From the NCBI GenBank assembly GCA_022925895.1, contig JAKSYS010000281.1, positions 1 through 64,000 on the forward strand: 64,000 bases of DNA, in the 5' to 3' direction. Source of the stretch: Fragilaria crotonensis (Eukaryota; Bacillariophyta; Fragilariophyceae; Fragilariales; Fragilariaceae). Below, piece by piece: positions 21,052 to 30,291 of this stretch; within the stretch, counting starts at the first letter, position 1; every line of letters begins with the position of its first letter. The notes under the pieces were generated by a model. It had not been told where the DNA came from and did no database searches. It saw nothing but the letters and a program-made list of their open reading frames with translations. The position numbers were made by a program, and so were the translations under genes.

Positions 21052-23701
21052 GGTGGCTCCCGGTCAGACGTGCGAGGCGGGTTGTATTGGGCACGGTCTC
21101 CTGACTTGGGGGATGGGGATGGCGTTCTATGGTGATGACGGTTTCTTGGTGGCGTTCTTGGCTTCGACGGAGGAGTCCTCTGTTTCTTTTTCTCTGGAGA
21201 CATCACTTGCACAGAATCCGTGGACCTGGTGGTAGAGGTTGATTTGATTGACATTTCATTGTCAGATTGGTGGCTGGAGCAGGATCCTGTATGACTGGGT
21301 GGCTGATTTGCCGCCTGTAGTTGCATTGACAGTTGTTGAATGAGTGCGGTCATTGCGGCGAAATTTGAGCGAGATTCCAAGACGTTTGTGGCAGCTTCTT
21401 GACGCAGCGTTTGGAGCTGTGAGGACGTTTCTTGACGCAGTTCCAGAACGTTTTGTGAGGATTCTTTGCAGAAGTGGAGGGTACTCATTGTTTGAGTTTT
21501 GAGAACATCGAGGCGTTCATTTACTTTTGAGAACTCCTTCTGCTGAGTCTTTATGGATTCATTTCGTTGTTGGATTTCATTTTCTAAGTCGTGGAAGCAA
21601 GCTTGATGTGTCCCCAGCGTATTTGTCATCGAGTTGGTGGTTGCCGTGCTTACGTTACTTGTCAGAACTGGGTTCGAGCCAGGATTAAGTATACCGTTAT
21701 TCCTACTATCCTGTTTTCGTTTTTCAGCTTGTTTCTTTTTGGATCCGTCATCCTCTCCCGTCCTGTCGAGACTTCCTGGTGGCTTGGAATTTCCCGTCTT
21801 ACTGCCAAAGGTTGGTGCCTGGTATGTGTTTTGAGGATTTTCTGGAGTGGGGCTTCTGACTGATGCTGGTGCATTTGCCCAGACCGAGGACGTACTCATG
21901 TTTTTTAAGAGCGATAGATTGTTTTGTGCCACTATTGTGGGGACGTAGATCTCCGTTGGATGAGCCTGATGCACTCTTTCTGCAAATGTAGTTTCTCTCA
22001 TGTTAAACGGCGCAATGCTTTCTTTGTATAGACGGAGTGCGTGGCGTGCCGCTGTGAGGATTTCGAGGGGCACCAGTACCTGGACGGCACGGTTATCGCT
22101 TCCGTTTTCGACGTCGCATTTGAGGCTCTTTCCGTGTTCATCTCGAAGTGATTCTGCCCAGTCTCTGGTGGTCCGCTCTGTTCTCCCGTTTGCTGTGTAT
22201 TCGATTCTAAGGAGGTCGATGTTCTGGACGAGTGGTGCGAGTGGTAGAGTGGCTGCGGGTGTTTTGGATGAAATCAGCGTGGGTAGCAAATAAACTGTCG
22301 ACTTCCTCTGTAGACATGCTTGAGATCAGAAGGCGTCCCAGAAACACCGCTGTGTTTGATCCATCGAGGTGAGCCGAGAGAATATCAGTAAGTGTCGAGA
22401 CGTGATTCTCTCCACATCTGACTACGATGTGTGGTATTGTTGTCCTGATGGAGTTTTCCTGTCATACCCGAGATCGAAGAAAGGAGTGGAGGTCTGGAGT
22501 TTGCGGCGAAGATGCATCAGGTAGTAGTGTTGGTGGGTCCATTTGGGGTGCTGGAAGAAAATGTAGCCTGCAGTTTCCACTTTATCGCCGCTGTCGCTGG
22601 TCGCATTCGATATGTTGACGTCCACGTGATGAGTTCTATGTGCTGTACGGGTGATTGGGTTGTTGATCCATTTACTTGACCGTGGCTTAGACTGATTCTG
22701 AAACTGAAGACAAACATTCTCATGGATGGGATCAGTGTGATTTTTTGTGCGACAAACGATCGGAGATTGTCAGGATTTAGATCCATAATAGAAATGCTGC
22801 GCTTCACATTTTCGTTTCTCCAGGAGTGGATCGTCACGTCAAGAGAACTTTGGAACATGTAATGGATCAAATCTGTTGCAAGTAGATTCCATTTGTCTTG
22901 ATCCTCCGATATCTTGTCATAATTGGTCGGCTTCCATTTCGTTGTGATCCTCAACGTACCATCGTTCACGTGTGTGAAGAGGCTATCAGATTTGTCACCC
23001 TGCTCAGTCCTAGTCGATGTTGATGCGAATGTTGTTGTGTCGTTTGGAGGTGGAGTCTGGGTGTTAGCCCCTGGTTCGGTTGGGGCTGGACGGGGTGGGA
23101 ATTTTGGGAGAGGGGTGGTGGTTGCAGATTTGGAGTGTTTGGCTTTGGTTGCTTTGCGCCTACGATTTGCCAGTCCTGGGTCGCTGGCATTTTTCGATTG
23201 TCATCGTCATCGACATCCATCAGGTCTGGCTCGTTGTACTGGAGTCTAGCATTTCGGGGGTCAGTTGTATCCGGTTGGAGACGATCTGGAAAGCTTGTTT
23301 CGAGGAATGGCTTTGCAATGTTGATTGCCCAGTTCGTGAGAATGTCCGAGATTTGGAATTGCTTTGTTGCAGTGGTAGGTGTACATCGCCCAGATAAATG
23401 TGAGTGTGTCAGATTCACTCTGGATCATTCGGTCCCACTGGATTTCAAATTGAAAACAATCGTCATAGCAGTGATATCCGAGAGCATTATACTTGTGCCA
23501 CGTAGTTTTGTTCCCAACCAATACGTAGGAGCTGTCGTTCTCTTCACGATCGGAGACCGATTTCTCGTTTCGGAAGCTTTCGTTCTGGAGGTTCGGGGTT
23601 GCTTTCCACTCATCTGTATCGAAGGAGTATGCGGGTTGGTCTACGTCGATGCCGTTCGGAAAAAGTCCTAGAGGCGGTGGAGGTCCCGGTCCTCTCATCA
23701 T
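21048..23701 (-). pseudogene. LINE ORF1-like protein, frameshifted
   Basis: The probable start is an ATG pair at 23701/23698 (MMRGPGPPPPLG), about 90 bp inside the element's 5' end. The coding text moves through three or four frames to 22289, then runs 413 codons to the TGA at 21048-21050. The last part contains a long coiled-coil (ENEIQQRNESIKTQQKEFSK and following heptads) and a basic Pro-rich tail with KKKQRTPPSKPRTPPR. By position it is the nucleic-acid-binding ORF1 protein. No RRM or CCHC knuckle is seen. Confidence 0.6.
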
Positions 23702-23790
23702 GGTGGCACGCGACGACTTTCGTAAGGCTGCTGCGTACAAACGGTTGACGGACGGTTCTTTGTTATCAGTTTTCTGGTACAAAAATTGTG

Positions 23791-23807
23791 TCGGGACGTT
23801 TTTTATA
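23791..23807. repeat. LINE target-site duplication, right copy
   Basis: Identical 17 bp to 15871-15887. The minus-strand reading TATAAAAAACGTCCCGA lies in frame in the accessory ORF. Confidence 0.9.
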
Positions 23808-25328
23808 CTTCGATGACAGCGTGAGTTGCTGGAGAAGAACTTCACTTCTCCTACGATGAGCAGTAAGTTTATCGCGAACAAGACAAACGCATATATGATG
23901 CTGCTGCTTTTCTTCCTTTTCCATCGCATCGGCAGACAGGTGTTCAAGAGTCTTGGTCAAGAGTTCCAAGTCCTCGACAAGAACTGATGGCACAGCAGCC
24001 GTAGAGCCCATATCAGTACTCGCATAATGCTGGCGTTTTTTTCCACGTCGGTTGTCGACAGGCGCCGCGCTTGCTGCAGTCAATGCCTTCCGCATCGCGT
24101 TCCGAGTCGACGTGCCGCGTCCAAACGACGTTTTGACTTTGACGTTGCTAAACAGATGCGATAGCATCTGCTCCCCATTGTGAAGAGGGATGTGCCCCCA
24201 AAGCGCCCACGCGAGGAAACCAACGCCTGCTTTGAAAAACGAACCGGATCCTGGCAAGGAATGTTGTTCTATCGCCCCGGCTCCGTCATTGTTGACTTGT
24301 GTCGTCGTCGTCGCCGCCGTCGCAGCAGTGTTTTCAGTTGTAGTCGTCGTCATTGTCATCCTTGCCACAGTGCAAGGAGTTTCAACAGCTACGATTGTTG
24401 CTGTTGTCCTCATCGCAACAGCAGATTCAGTCGTTGCGACATTCAAAAGATTCATCTTCGCTTCTCGATCGCAGTCATTCTGCATCGCCACAAGACACCA
24501 TTTGATGTAGTCATCCCAGTTCGTACCGGATGGAAATGTCCCATCGCGATACGGACTCCCCAATGCAGTAACATGTCCCATCATCTTCTTGCAGGTTGCC
24601 ACCACATCCTTCGCCTTTTTAGCAATGTCCGACCTGTAATCTTCTCGTTGTTGGCAAAATTCTTCTTGGATAAGAGCTCCTTGGTGATTGACGTTGGTCC
24701 GACAAAAATATTCAGTCCGCCATGCCTATGCAACTTCTGGGGCATCGTCAGTGCAATTTGACCGAATTCGTCAGGTTCGGAACTCATGAACAATTCCGTG
24801 AACCAATGAAGACCGTTGATGAACTGGTCAAGGTAACTGATGATCTCTGGGTCATCGCCGCCAAAGTACAGTGCAGTCATCGTCTCGGCCATCGTATTTA
24901 CAGTCATCGAATCGCCTCCCTGCGCAATAGCCTGGGAATCATAACATGCAAATGCAATTAGGGCCTGCATCTCAGTCATGAGCTTCTTCGTCACACTCGT
25001 TCCGAGTTGCTTGCTTGCTCTCGACATGCTGGCGCGCGCCGAATTTGGATTCTTTGATGACAAATACTGTGTTCTGTGTTGTTCTTCAAACTTCAAACAA
25101 CAGCCAGGCTTCATCGATTGGTTGGATTGACCGAAACACAGGCACAAATTGGTATTGTTTCTACACAACGTTGTTCAACGACATGTAGGAGTCAAAACAA
25201 TACATTGCTATAGTACTAACATAAACGTGAAGATAGCGTATAGGGCCTGTCAAATTTAGGGGCTGTAAGCAAGTGATTTTGTCGGACGGATCTAAAGTGA
25301 CGTCGAGTCTGGTTTGGTAAAAGTTTGT

Positions 25329-25348
25329 GTTTTCTGTAAGCATCGGCC
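25329..25348 (-). repeat. Right terminal inverted repeat of Harbinger element
   Basis: Perfect complement of 13164-13183, followed by TTA at 25349-25351. Confidence 0.93.
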
Positions 25349-25351
25349 TTA

Positions 25352-26010
25352 CAAGCCTAGACTCGGACTGCATACTTGTGCAGGATCTAGTCTCATTGGA
25401 CTGGATTTAAAATTCCTGTAGAGATGTACCAAATTTGTACGACCCGACCCACAGTATTTGCATCGAGTTTATATTTTTTTCGGAGGTACACTTGCAACCC
25501 GTTTGGAGCTACAACGTAGTATGCATTATGCAGGCACTTCTGCTACAAGTTTGCATACTGCATACTACTCGGTTCTTTCCTGTATAGTAGTATGCATATC
25601 TCCTATCTCCAAGTCAAATCAGAGGTCGGAGTTCGCGTATGCTCAGAATAGAGAATATTTTGAAGCTGGTGACGTCGATTTCTTCGACATCTTGATTCCT
25701 TGGCCAATCCATTTGGTTCGGCATACCACGTCGATTTGGACTACGCCATTCGTCCGTAATCACTGACGTCAGGTTTTCGCGGCAGGTGTGAAACATGGTT
25801 TTGAACCAATCAGAGGTGCCGAATAATCAGAATCACCTGCGGCTTGCGTCGGACGTCAAGGGTCTGTGAACTACGCGTTCTGCTGCACACTTGCGAAACA
25901 TTGTTCTCTTCACTTCACTCGATTTTTTGATGTTTTAAGACTATCTACTGTCAGCCTCCAGCTTGACTAGTAACCATCAATTTGACACTGTGACCGAGTT
26001 TAACACTCCG
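25352..26010. other. Upstream region of the C2-domain gene
   Basis: No ORF with a recognisable domain. Several GCATACT words occur around 25500-25600. An in-frame TTG at 25963 precedes the chosen ATG at 26011 but is unlikely to be the start. No TATA box or other element could be assigned. Confidence 0.5.
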
Positions 26011-27399
26011 ATGGACAGCAGCATGGACAACGGGCCTACGGAGATAGTGATGCTATTTGTTCGAGCAGCGAATCTTAAGGGAGGCAAGAGTTCCAACATG
26101 TTTGCGGCAGCGGATCCTTTCTTTGAAGTGAAGAACGACGAGGGTGAGATGGTGGCTCGCTCCGCGATCTTTCGTAACGATTTTAATCCCCAATGGCCTC
26201 CAATCAGATTGGATGTTGAGGCTTTGTGCAAAGGCGATCAAGCCAGAGACATCACTCTTTCGTTTTATGACTGGAACGAGGATGGTAAGCATGTCCTACT
26301 TGGCGAAGTGACCACTGACCTTCAAGATATTGCCAAAGCTGCTATTCGTTACCATGACCAACGCAGTGTGGGATTCTTGGATAAGAAAGAAACATACAAC
26401 CTTGGGGAAGCGGGGAAAGTGTACATTTATGATCTCATTCAAATAACGGGTTTTCCTACAGAAGGTACTTTGATCAAGAAGAGAATTGGGTCAGCCACAC
26501 CATCTGTTGCTGATACTGAACCCGAGACTGACAGCGCTTCACAGTCGTCAAGCGACGAAGACAATGATTATCCAATAATGACTCCAGATAGTGCATCTGT
26601 CTGCTCTTCTGCAGTGACCGTTGTATCTGGGGACTCGACGGTTATGCACACTAACGGCGACGCATCGCCACGGCGGAAGCCCAAGCACCTACCTGAGCCC
26701 GTTCAAGCTCCCCCACGATTTTCACGCCGGAATCGAGGAAAGTCTCTGTTCTCTGGTGAGCTTCAGATAATGTCTGCGGGAAGCCTCCTGCCTCTGCATG
26801 AAGAAGTAGAACCTGAAGAACCACTACTCGAAGCGGAGCAGCGGGGAATTGCAAGGGCACATAACGAGGTAGCCGATGAAGGTCACAATTATGAAATCGG
26901 AAGTCTCACAGGCGAGCCTGATGATACGTTCGAGAAAGTCAGTGACGCAAAATCTACCTCGAAGGCAACATTGACGCCGAGGCCTCCACGCTTTCCTCCT
27001 TCGCCGATCAAAAGCCAAATTGATTCGATGATGAAAGGTGCCCCCAGAAGAGCCAAGGTGCCTGCTACAAATCTCTACAACGGATCTACACCCTTATCCC
27101 AATATGAAGCAATGTTGTACGATCAAACTTATGATCAAGGAGCCGTAACAGTAGCCCCATCAACTCACGGCGAACCCTGTGCAAGCTCCCCCGCGTCGTT
27201 TCGACCGTGTAATCAACTCCCGGAAAGTTCACTTCTACCTCTCGCAGATGACTTAGTGGGGGTAACTCTCCCAACGAAGATGTCGCCGGTGACGGGCTCA
27301 CATCAGAATAGGGTGATAGGTCTACTTCGGGGGGATGATTTCCTGGTCAAGACAAAACAATGCTTGGACCGGCCTAAAAAGGAATATTTGTCCCATTAA
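26011..27399 (+). CDS. C2-domain protein of unknown role
   Basis: The ATG at 26011 gives 462 residues; the open frame starts 48 bp earlier without an ATG. Residues about 10-140 form one C2 domain: the first strand VMLFVRAANL, the loop with AADPFFEVKNDEG, NPQWPPIRLDVEAL and the loop 3 region FYDWNEDGKHVLLGEVTTDL. Asp/Asn residues are present in the calcium-loop positions, and the domain resembles the first C2 of copines. No copine A domain follows. The rest is low-complexity: Ser/Glu-rich, then basic-proline patches (PPRFSRRNRGK, RPPRFPPSPIK) and QYEAMLYDQTYDQG. Likely role, by domain only: calcium- or phospholipid-dependent membrane binding. The stop lies in a 45-bp tandem duplication. Confidence 0.8.
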   Translation: MDSSMDNGPTEIVMLFVRAANLKGGKSSNMFAAADPFFEVKNDEGEMVARSAIFRNDFNPQWPPIRLDVEALCKGDQARDITLSFYDWNEDGKHVLLGEVTTDLQDIAKAAIRYHDQRSVGFLDKKETYNLGEAGKVYIYDLIQITGFPTEGTLIKKRIGSATPSVADTEPETDSASQSSSDEDNDYPIMTPDSASVCSSAVTVVSGDSTVMHTNGDASPRRKPKHLPEPVQAPPRFSRRNRGKSLFSGELQIMSAGSLLPLHEEVEPEEPLLEAEQRGIARAHNEVADEGHNYEIGSLTGEPDDTFEKVSDAKSTSKATLTPRPPRFPPSPIKSQIDSMMKGAPRRAKVPATNLYNGSTPLSQYEAMLYDQTYDQGAVTVAPSTHGEPCASSPASFRPCNQLPESSLLPLADDLVGVTLPTKMSPVTGSHQNRVIGLLRGDDFLVKTKQCLDRPKKEYLSH

Positions 27400-27452
27400 T
27401 TCGAGCGCTGGACCGACCTCAACAGGAACATTGGTCCTATGAATCGAGCACT
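27362..27452. repeat. 45-bp imperfect tandem duplication across a stop codon
   Basis: The block starting GCTTGGACCGGCCTAAA is followed at about 27407 by the similar GCTGGACCGACCTCAAC. The stop codon of the C2-domain gene lies in the first copy. Confidence 0.65.
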
Positions 27453-27742
27453 GTACTCTGTACGTATAAATTCATGTTGCTTATACACTTATACACACAC
27501 TTATACTACTCTGCAACCATCTAGTAGACTAGAGTTCTGATGTACTGGTTGTAAACTCTACAATTGCATTGAAAGAATCCATCTCCTGCTTCTGTAACAG
27601 TAACAAGCATTGAATTTTTTTGAGACGAGTCGTATGACGTATGTATGACCATCAACTATGACTTCTCTACTACGAGTACTCTTGTACTACCGGTAGATTA
27701 CTTGTACCGGAGTACAATACAAAGTACAAACTCATGCCATTA
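27400..27742. other. Intergenic, GTAC-rich
   Basis: Apart from the second copy of the 45-bp repeat this holds short TACT/GTAC-rich DNA with no gene. Confidence 0.5.
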
Positions 27743-28674
27743 GGGAGATCCGGGTAGAGTCGTGTTTCCACTAAAGTTTCTGTTATTTGGACTCAGAACC
27801 GGTTATGAGACAAAATAACGGAAACAAATTAGTGACTCTTGTTTCGCAATTTCCGATAAAGGTCAATTTTGGGGCCTTTAGTGGAAATTAGAAGCTGCTG
27901 ATTTCCACTAAGTTTCTGTTATCAAGATTCCATTACACGTGTTCAATTTCTTGCATTCTTAGTTCCACGTTGCACCATAATTATGTAGGCCAAAGCAGGA
28001 CTTAGTATCTGAGGACAGAGTCTGGCAACGAATGTGTTCGAATTAGTCGGCATCTACATAAAAATTTTGTCATCTCTCTCCCGCCATGACGACGATTGCA
28101 ATACCGGTGCTTCAACTTCTACAACTTGAACAACCAATAATGTGTTGACTAATATTGACATGGCGGACTCAACCAAAGAAACGACAGTGCTCAGAGATCT
28201 AAATTGGTCGAGAACGAAGCACCAACAGGTTTTTTCATCAATTAACCCGCATGCGGAATCTTATTTGACGTGTCGGAGGAGTTTTTTGTTGCGCACTCAA
28301 GTAAAAATCAATGTCACCTCTCATTTGCCATGACGACGATTGCAAAACCGGCGATGTAGCCCCTAAACGACTGACCTCTCTGTAGACAATGGACTAATAT
28401 TGATACGGCGAATCCAACAGTAGAAACGACAGTGCTCAACAATCCAAATCTGGTGAGAACAACGCACCAACAGTTTATATATTATAGAGGAACTCAAAGC
28501 GGAATCTTACTTGATGTTCAGTAGGAATCCTTGTCGTAGAATTTAGTGGAAATTTCCCTTGTTTAAAGTCAACCCGGATCTCTGATTTCCGATTTTATTT
28601 GAGTTTTTCCTTCCACTAAATTTCCGTTCTGATAAGGGAAACTTAGTGGAAACACGACTCTACCCGGATCTCCC
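27743..28674. mobile_element. Non-autonomous transposon with 32-bp inverted termini and TA target duplication
   Basis: The first 32 bases (starting GGGAGATCCGGGTAGAGTCG) match the complement of the last 32 exactly. TA flanks both ends (27741-27742 and 28675-28676), which fits Tc1/mariner-like or other TA-targeting families. The motif TTTCCACTAA recurs near both ends. The interior contains an imperfect direct duplication spaced by about 245 bp, starting GCCATGACGACGATTGCAA at about 28083 and again at about 28327. No transposase is encoded. Confidence 0.85.
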
Positions 28675-28964
28675 TATTATTATACGACATCTGGAATTTC
28701 ATCCAAAAAGGCACAGAATGTTTGTGTCGGATAAGTCTCCAAATCGTACAGTACTGGATGTTCAGATGTATCATAAATCATAAATCATAAATCAATGGTA
28801 CTCGAGTACCTGGTAAAAAGTGTTAAGTTATAACGGACTTTAATGGGATTGACCCTTTCTCCTCATAATCTTTCTAAGAGAGAGAAATTTGGATTATGTG
28901 CCCACAAAAAATGTGCACTATGATACTAAGTAGGTGGGACACGGGACAAAATGACACAATACTA

Positions 28965-29676
28965 CCAGTAAAAAATGGCTTTGAGCCACTAATTTTACCC
29001 CGTGTTGGACTAAAAATATCTCATCGGAAACTGCGCCCCTGACCACAACGCTCCGTCATGCAAAATCCATACTGCTTGTAGGTACCCAGAAGTTTAATCA
29101 TTATTGCACTGGATGATCAATCCAGTTCATTATCGAAGTTCTCTGAAGCTTCGTTTTTCATTTTAGTGGCTCAAAGCCATAAATAAATTTCTATCCATAC
29201 TGGAATATAAATTTATATTTAAAAAGTGCATGAAATTACCCTGTTCGCAAAACTCTATTATCCTACTGCTACGTTGGTTGTACACCCTCTCACTACCAGA
29301 TGCGACACCTGCCACAAGAGTAATCAAAATAAGGACTTCATCCGGTATGATACCTAAAAATCTCGCTACTATCGAAAAATGAATCCCAATACAAACCCAT
29401 GTGTACGTACATCAGAGGATGGCTGGCTGAACAGGGTAAATTATTGATTTCTAGAAATTTCCGAGGTCCCTTTTGCCAGTGTCATTATCAGAAGAACTGC
29501 TTCTTCAAATCAATATTTCTGATGTACAAAAAGATTCAGCGCATGACAAGGAACAACTTTGTCCTATTTGTCATTACTCTCAAATGCTTTTTTCTGAAAG
29601 TGCATGTAGACTGAACAAATTTTACCCCGTTTAGTGGCTCAAATTTGTTTAGTGGCTCAAAGCCATTTTTAACTGG
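28965..29676. mobile_element. Non-autonomous transposon with ~28-bp inverted termini and TA target duplication
   Basis: Termini CCAGTAAAAAATGGCTTTGA and the complement of the right end (CCAGTTAAAAATGGCTTTGA) match with one difference and continue through GCCACTAA. TA lies on both sides (28963-28964, 29677-29678). Extra copies of the AGTGGCTCAAA motif occur inside. No coding capacity. Confidence 0.82.
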
Positions 29677-29686
29677 TACTAGGATC

Positions 29687-29847
29687 CGATTAGAATGCAA
29701 GGAAATGACGTCCAGCCGTACCAATCATCATGCTCTCCCTATGTTACTGTCTTACTGGGTACAGTATCACCGTAGGTAGTACTGGAGTACGTGGAAGGGT
29801 TAGTATTGTGACGTCATCGATGACGTCATTTCCTTGCACTCTAATCG
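29687..29847. mobile_element. 161-bp MITE, left partner of an inverted pair
   Basis: Inverted termini CGATTAGAATGCAAGGAAAT with TGACGTC adjoining, right end with one change. Its complement aligns along much of its length to the MITE at 39697-39855. It ends 3 bp before repeat A1 of the YR element. Confidence 0.8.
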
Positions 29848-29850
29848 AAA

Positions 29851-30278
29851 CCTCTGCGTACCTACAGGTCAAGATGGATGACGGTTGAGCTACAGACACG
29901 GACTGTGAATCCAATTCAAAACTTTATTGTCTGACTACAATTACTGTTACTAACTCCTGATCTACCGTTTGCAGTGATAATCAAGTCAATGCACGAGTCA
30001 ATCTGTAATCCGATGAGAACAACGGTTGGAGTTGCACAAACGACAGGAGCAAGACTCCGTCACTCCTTTTGCTGTCGTGATGCTACCACTTGGTACTACC
30101 TCAAGATATTCGGACCTTCGATAGAATTCGGCAAGAAAGAGTTCTACCTCTTTACCGATTACTTTCGTGTTCGTCTTGACCGATTTATTCGGTCACTCTT
30201 TGAAAAGTTATCGATCTCATCCTCGGACCGTACATCCCAGGCCTGACGTCGTATACCTTTCAAAGGTGTTTCTTTTTC
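29851..30278 (+). repeat. Split direct repeat A1
   Basis: 428 bp identical to 38702-39129 at a constant offset of 8851; divergence begins at 30279. It ends shortly before the gag ATG, so it would include the 5' leader. Confidence 0.93.
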
Positions 30279-30291
30279 TTTTCCTTTTACC

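Larger units (their letters stand above)
15888..23790 (-). mobile_element. Non-LTR retrotransposon (LINE) nested in the Harbinger element
   Basis: Boundaries are set by the 17-bp duplication on both sides, which restores an uninterrupted accessory ORF when the insert is removed. On the minus strand the order is an ORF1-like protein with a coiled coil, an APE-type endonuclease, reverse transcriptase, RNase H and a short CPCC motif. No poly-A tail is seen; the 3' end is an AT-rich stretch. The element keeps nearly full-length coding text but carries many frameshifts and stops. Length is 7,903 bp, so it is close to full length, although the protein after CPCC looks cut short. Confidence 0.9.
15366..25114 (-). 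pseudogene. Harbinger accessory ORF2, split by LINE insertion and one frameshift
   Basis: The 5' part runs from the ATG at 25114 (an in-frame TTG lies at 25168). Near 24640-24655, in a T-run, the reading must change frame to continue; the 3' part of this half then runs to the LINE junction at 23791. Reading resumes in register after the second copy of the 17-bp duplication (15871-15887) and ends at 15366. The N-terminal half is helical (MTEMQALIAFACYDSQ, WDDYIKWCLVAMQNDCDREAKM), the middle is Thr-rich and then basic, and the C-terminal part has a coiled-coil-like EEEIVKLELELTNLQERE segment. A Cys-rich end follows (CMEC, CLKC, CACCC and WCSKGC), which looks like a zinc-binding module. By position it is the second Harbinger protein; it does not look like the usual Myb/SANT protein. 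Confidence 0.75.
13164..25348 (+). mobile_element. PIF/Harbinger DNA transposon, interrupted by a nested LINE
   Basis: Terminal inverted repeats GGCCGATGCTTACAGAAAAC (13164-13183) and its perfect complement (25329-25348) are each flanked by TTA (13161-13163 and 25349-25351), the 3-bp target duplication typical of PIF/Harbinger. Subterminal sequence also pairs imperfectly (ACTCGACRTCACTT on both sides). Inside lie a transposase (+) and a convergent second ORF (-), the usual two-gene plan of the superfamily. Total length is 12,185 bp, of which about 7.9 kb is a later LINE insertion, leaving an original element of about 4.3 kb. Confidence 0.93.

Noticed and set aside
21662-21874. tRNA-like GGTTCGAGCC box
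   Set aside because: A B-box-like string lies in the LINE ORF1, but no cloverleaf or A box could be built. No tRNA or rRNA was found elsewhere by eye.
24180-24761. 193-codon plus-strand ORF
   Set aside because: Antisense to the Thr-rich part of the Harbinger accessory ORF; its Arg-rich run is the complement of that low-complexity stretch.
25963-26010. TTG start for the C2-domain protein
   Set aside because: An ATG at 26011 precedes the domain; the upstream codons are not protein-like. The same reasoning was used for the Nudix, glycosyltransferase and transposase starts.
29974-30246. 90-codon ORF, present twice (also 38825-39097)
   Set aside because: It begins with GTG, has no recognisable domain and is repeated only because it lies in the A repeat of the YR element.
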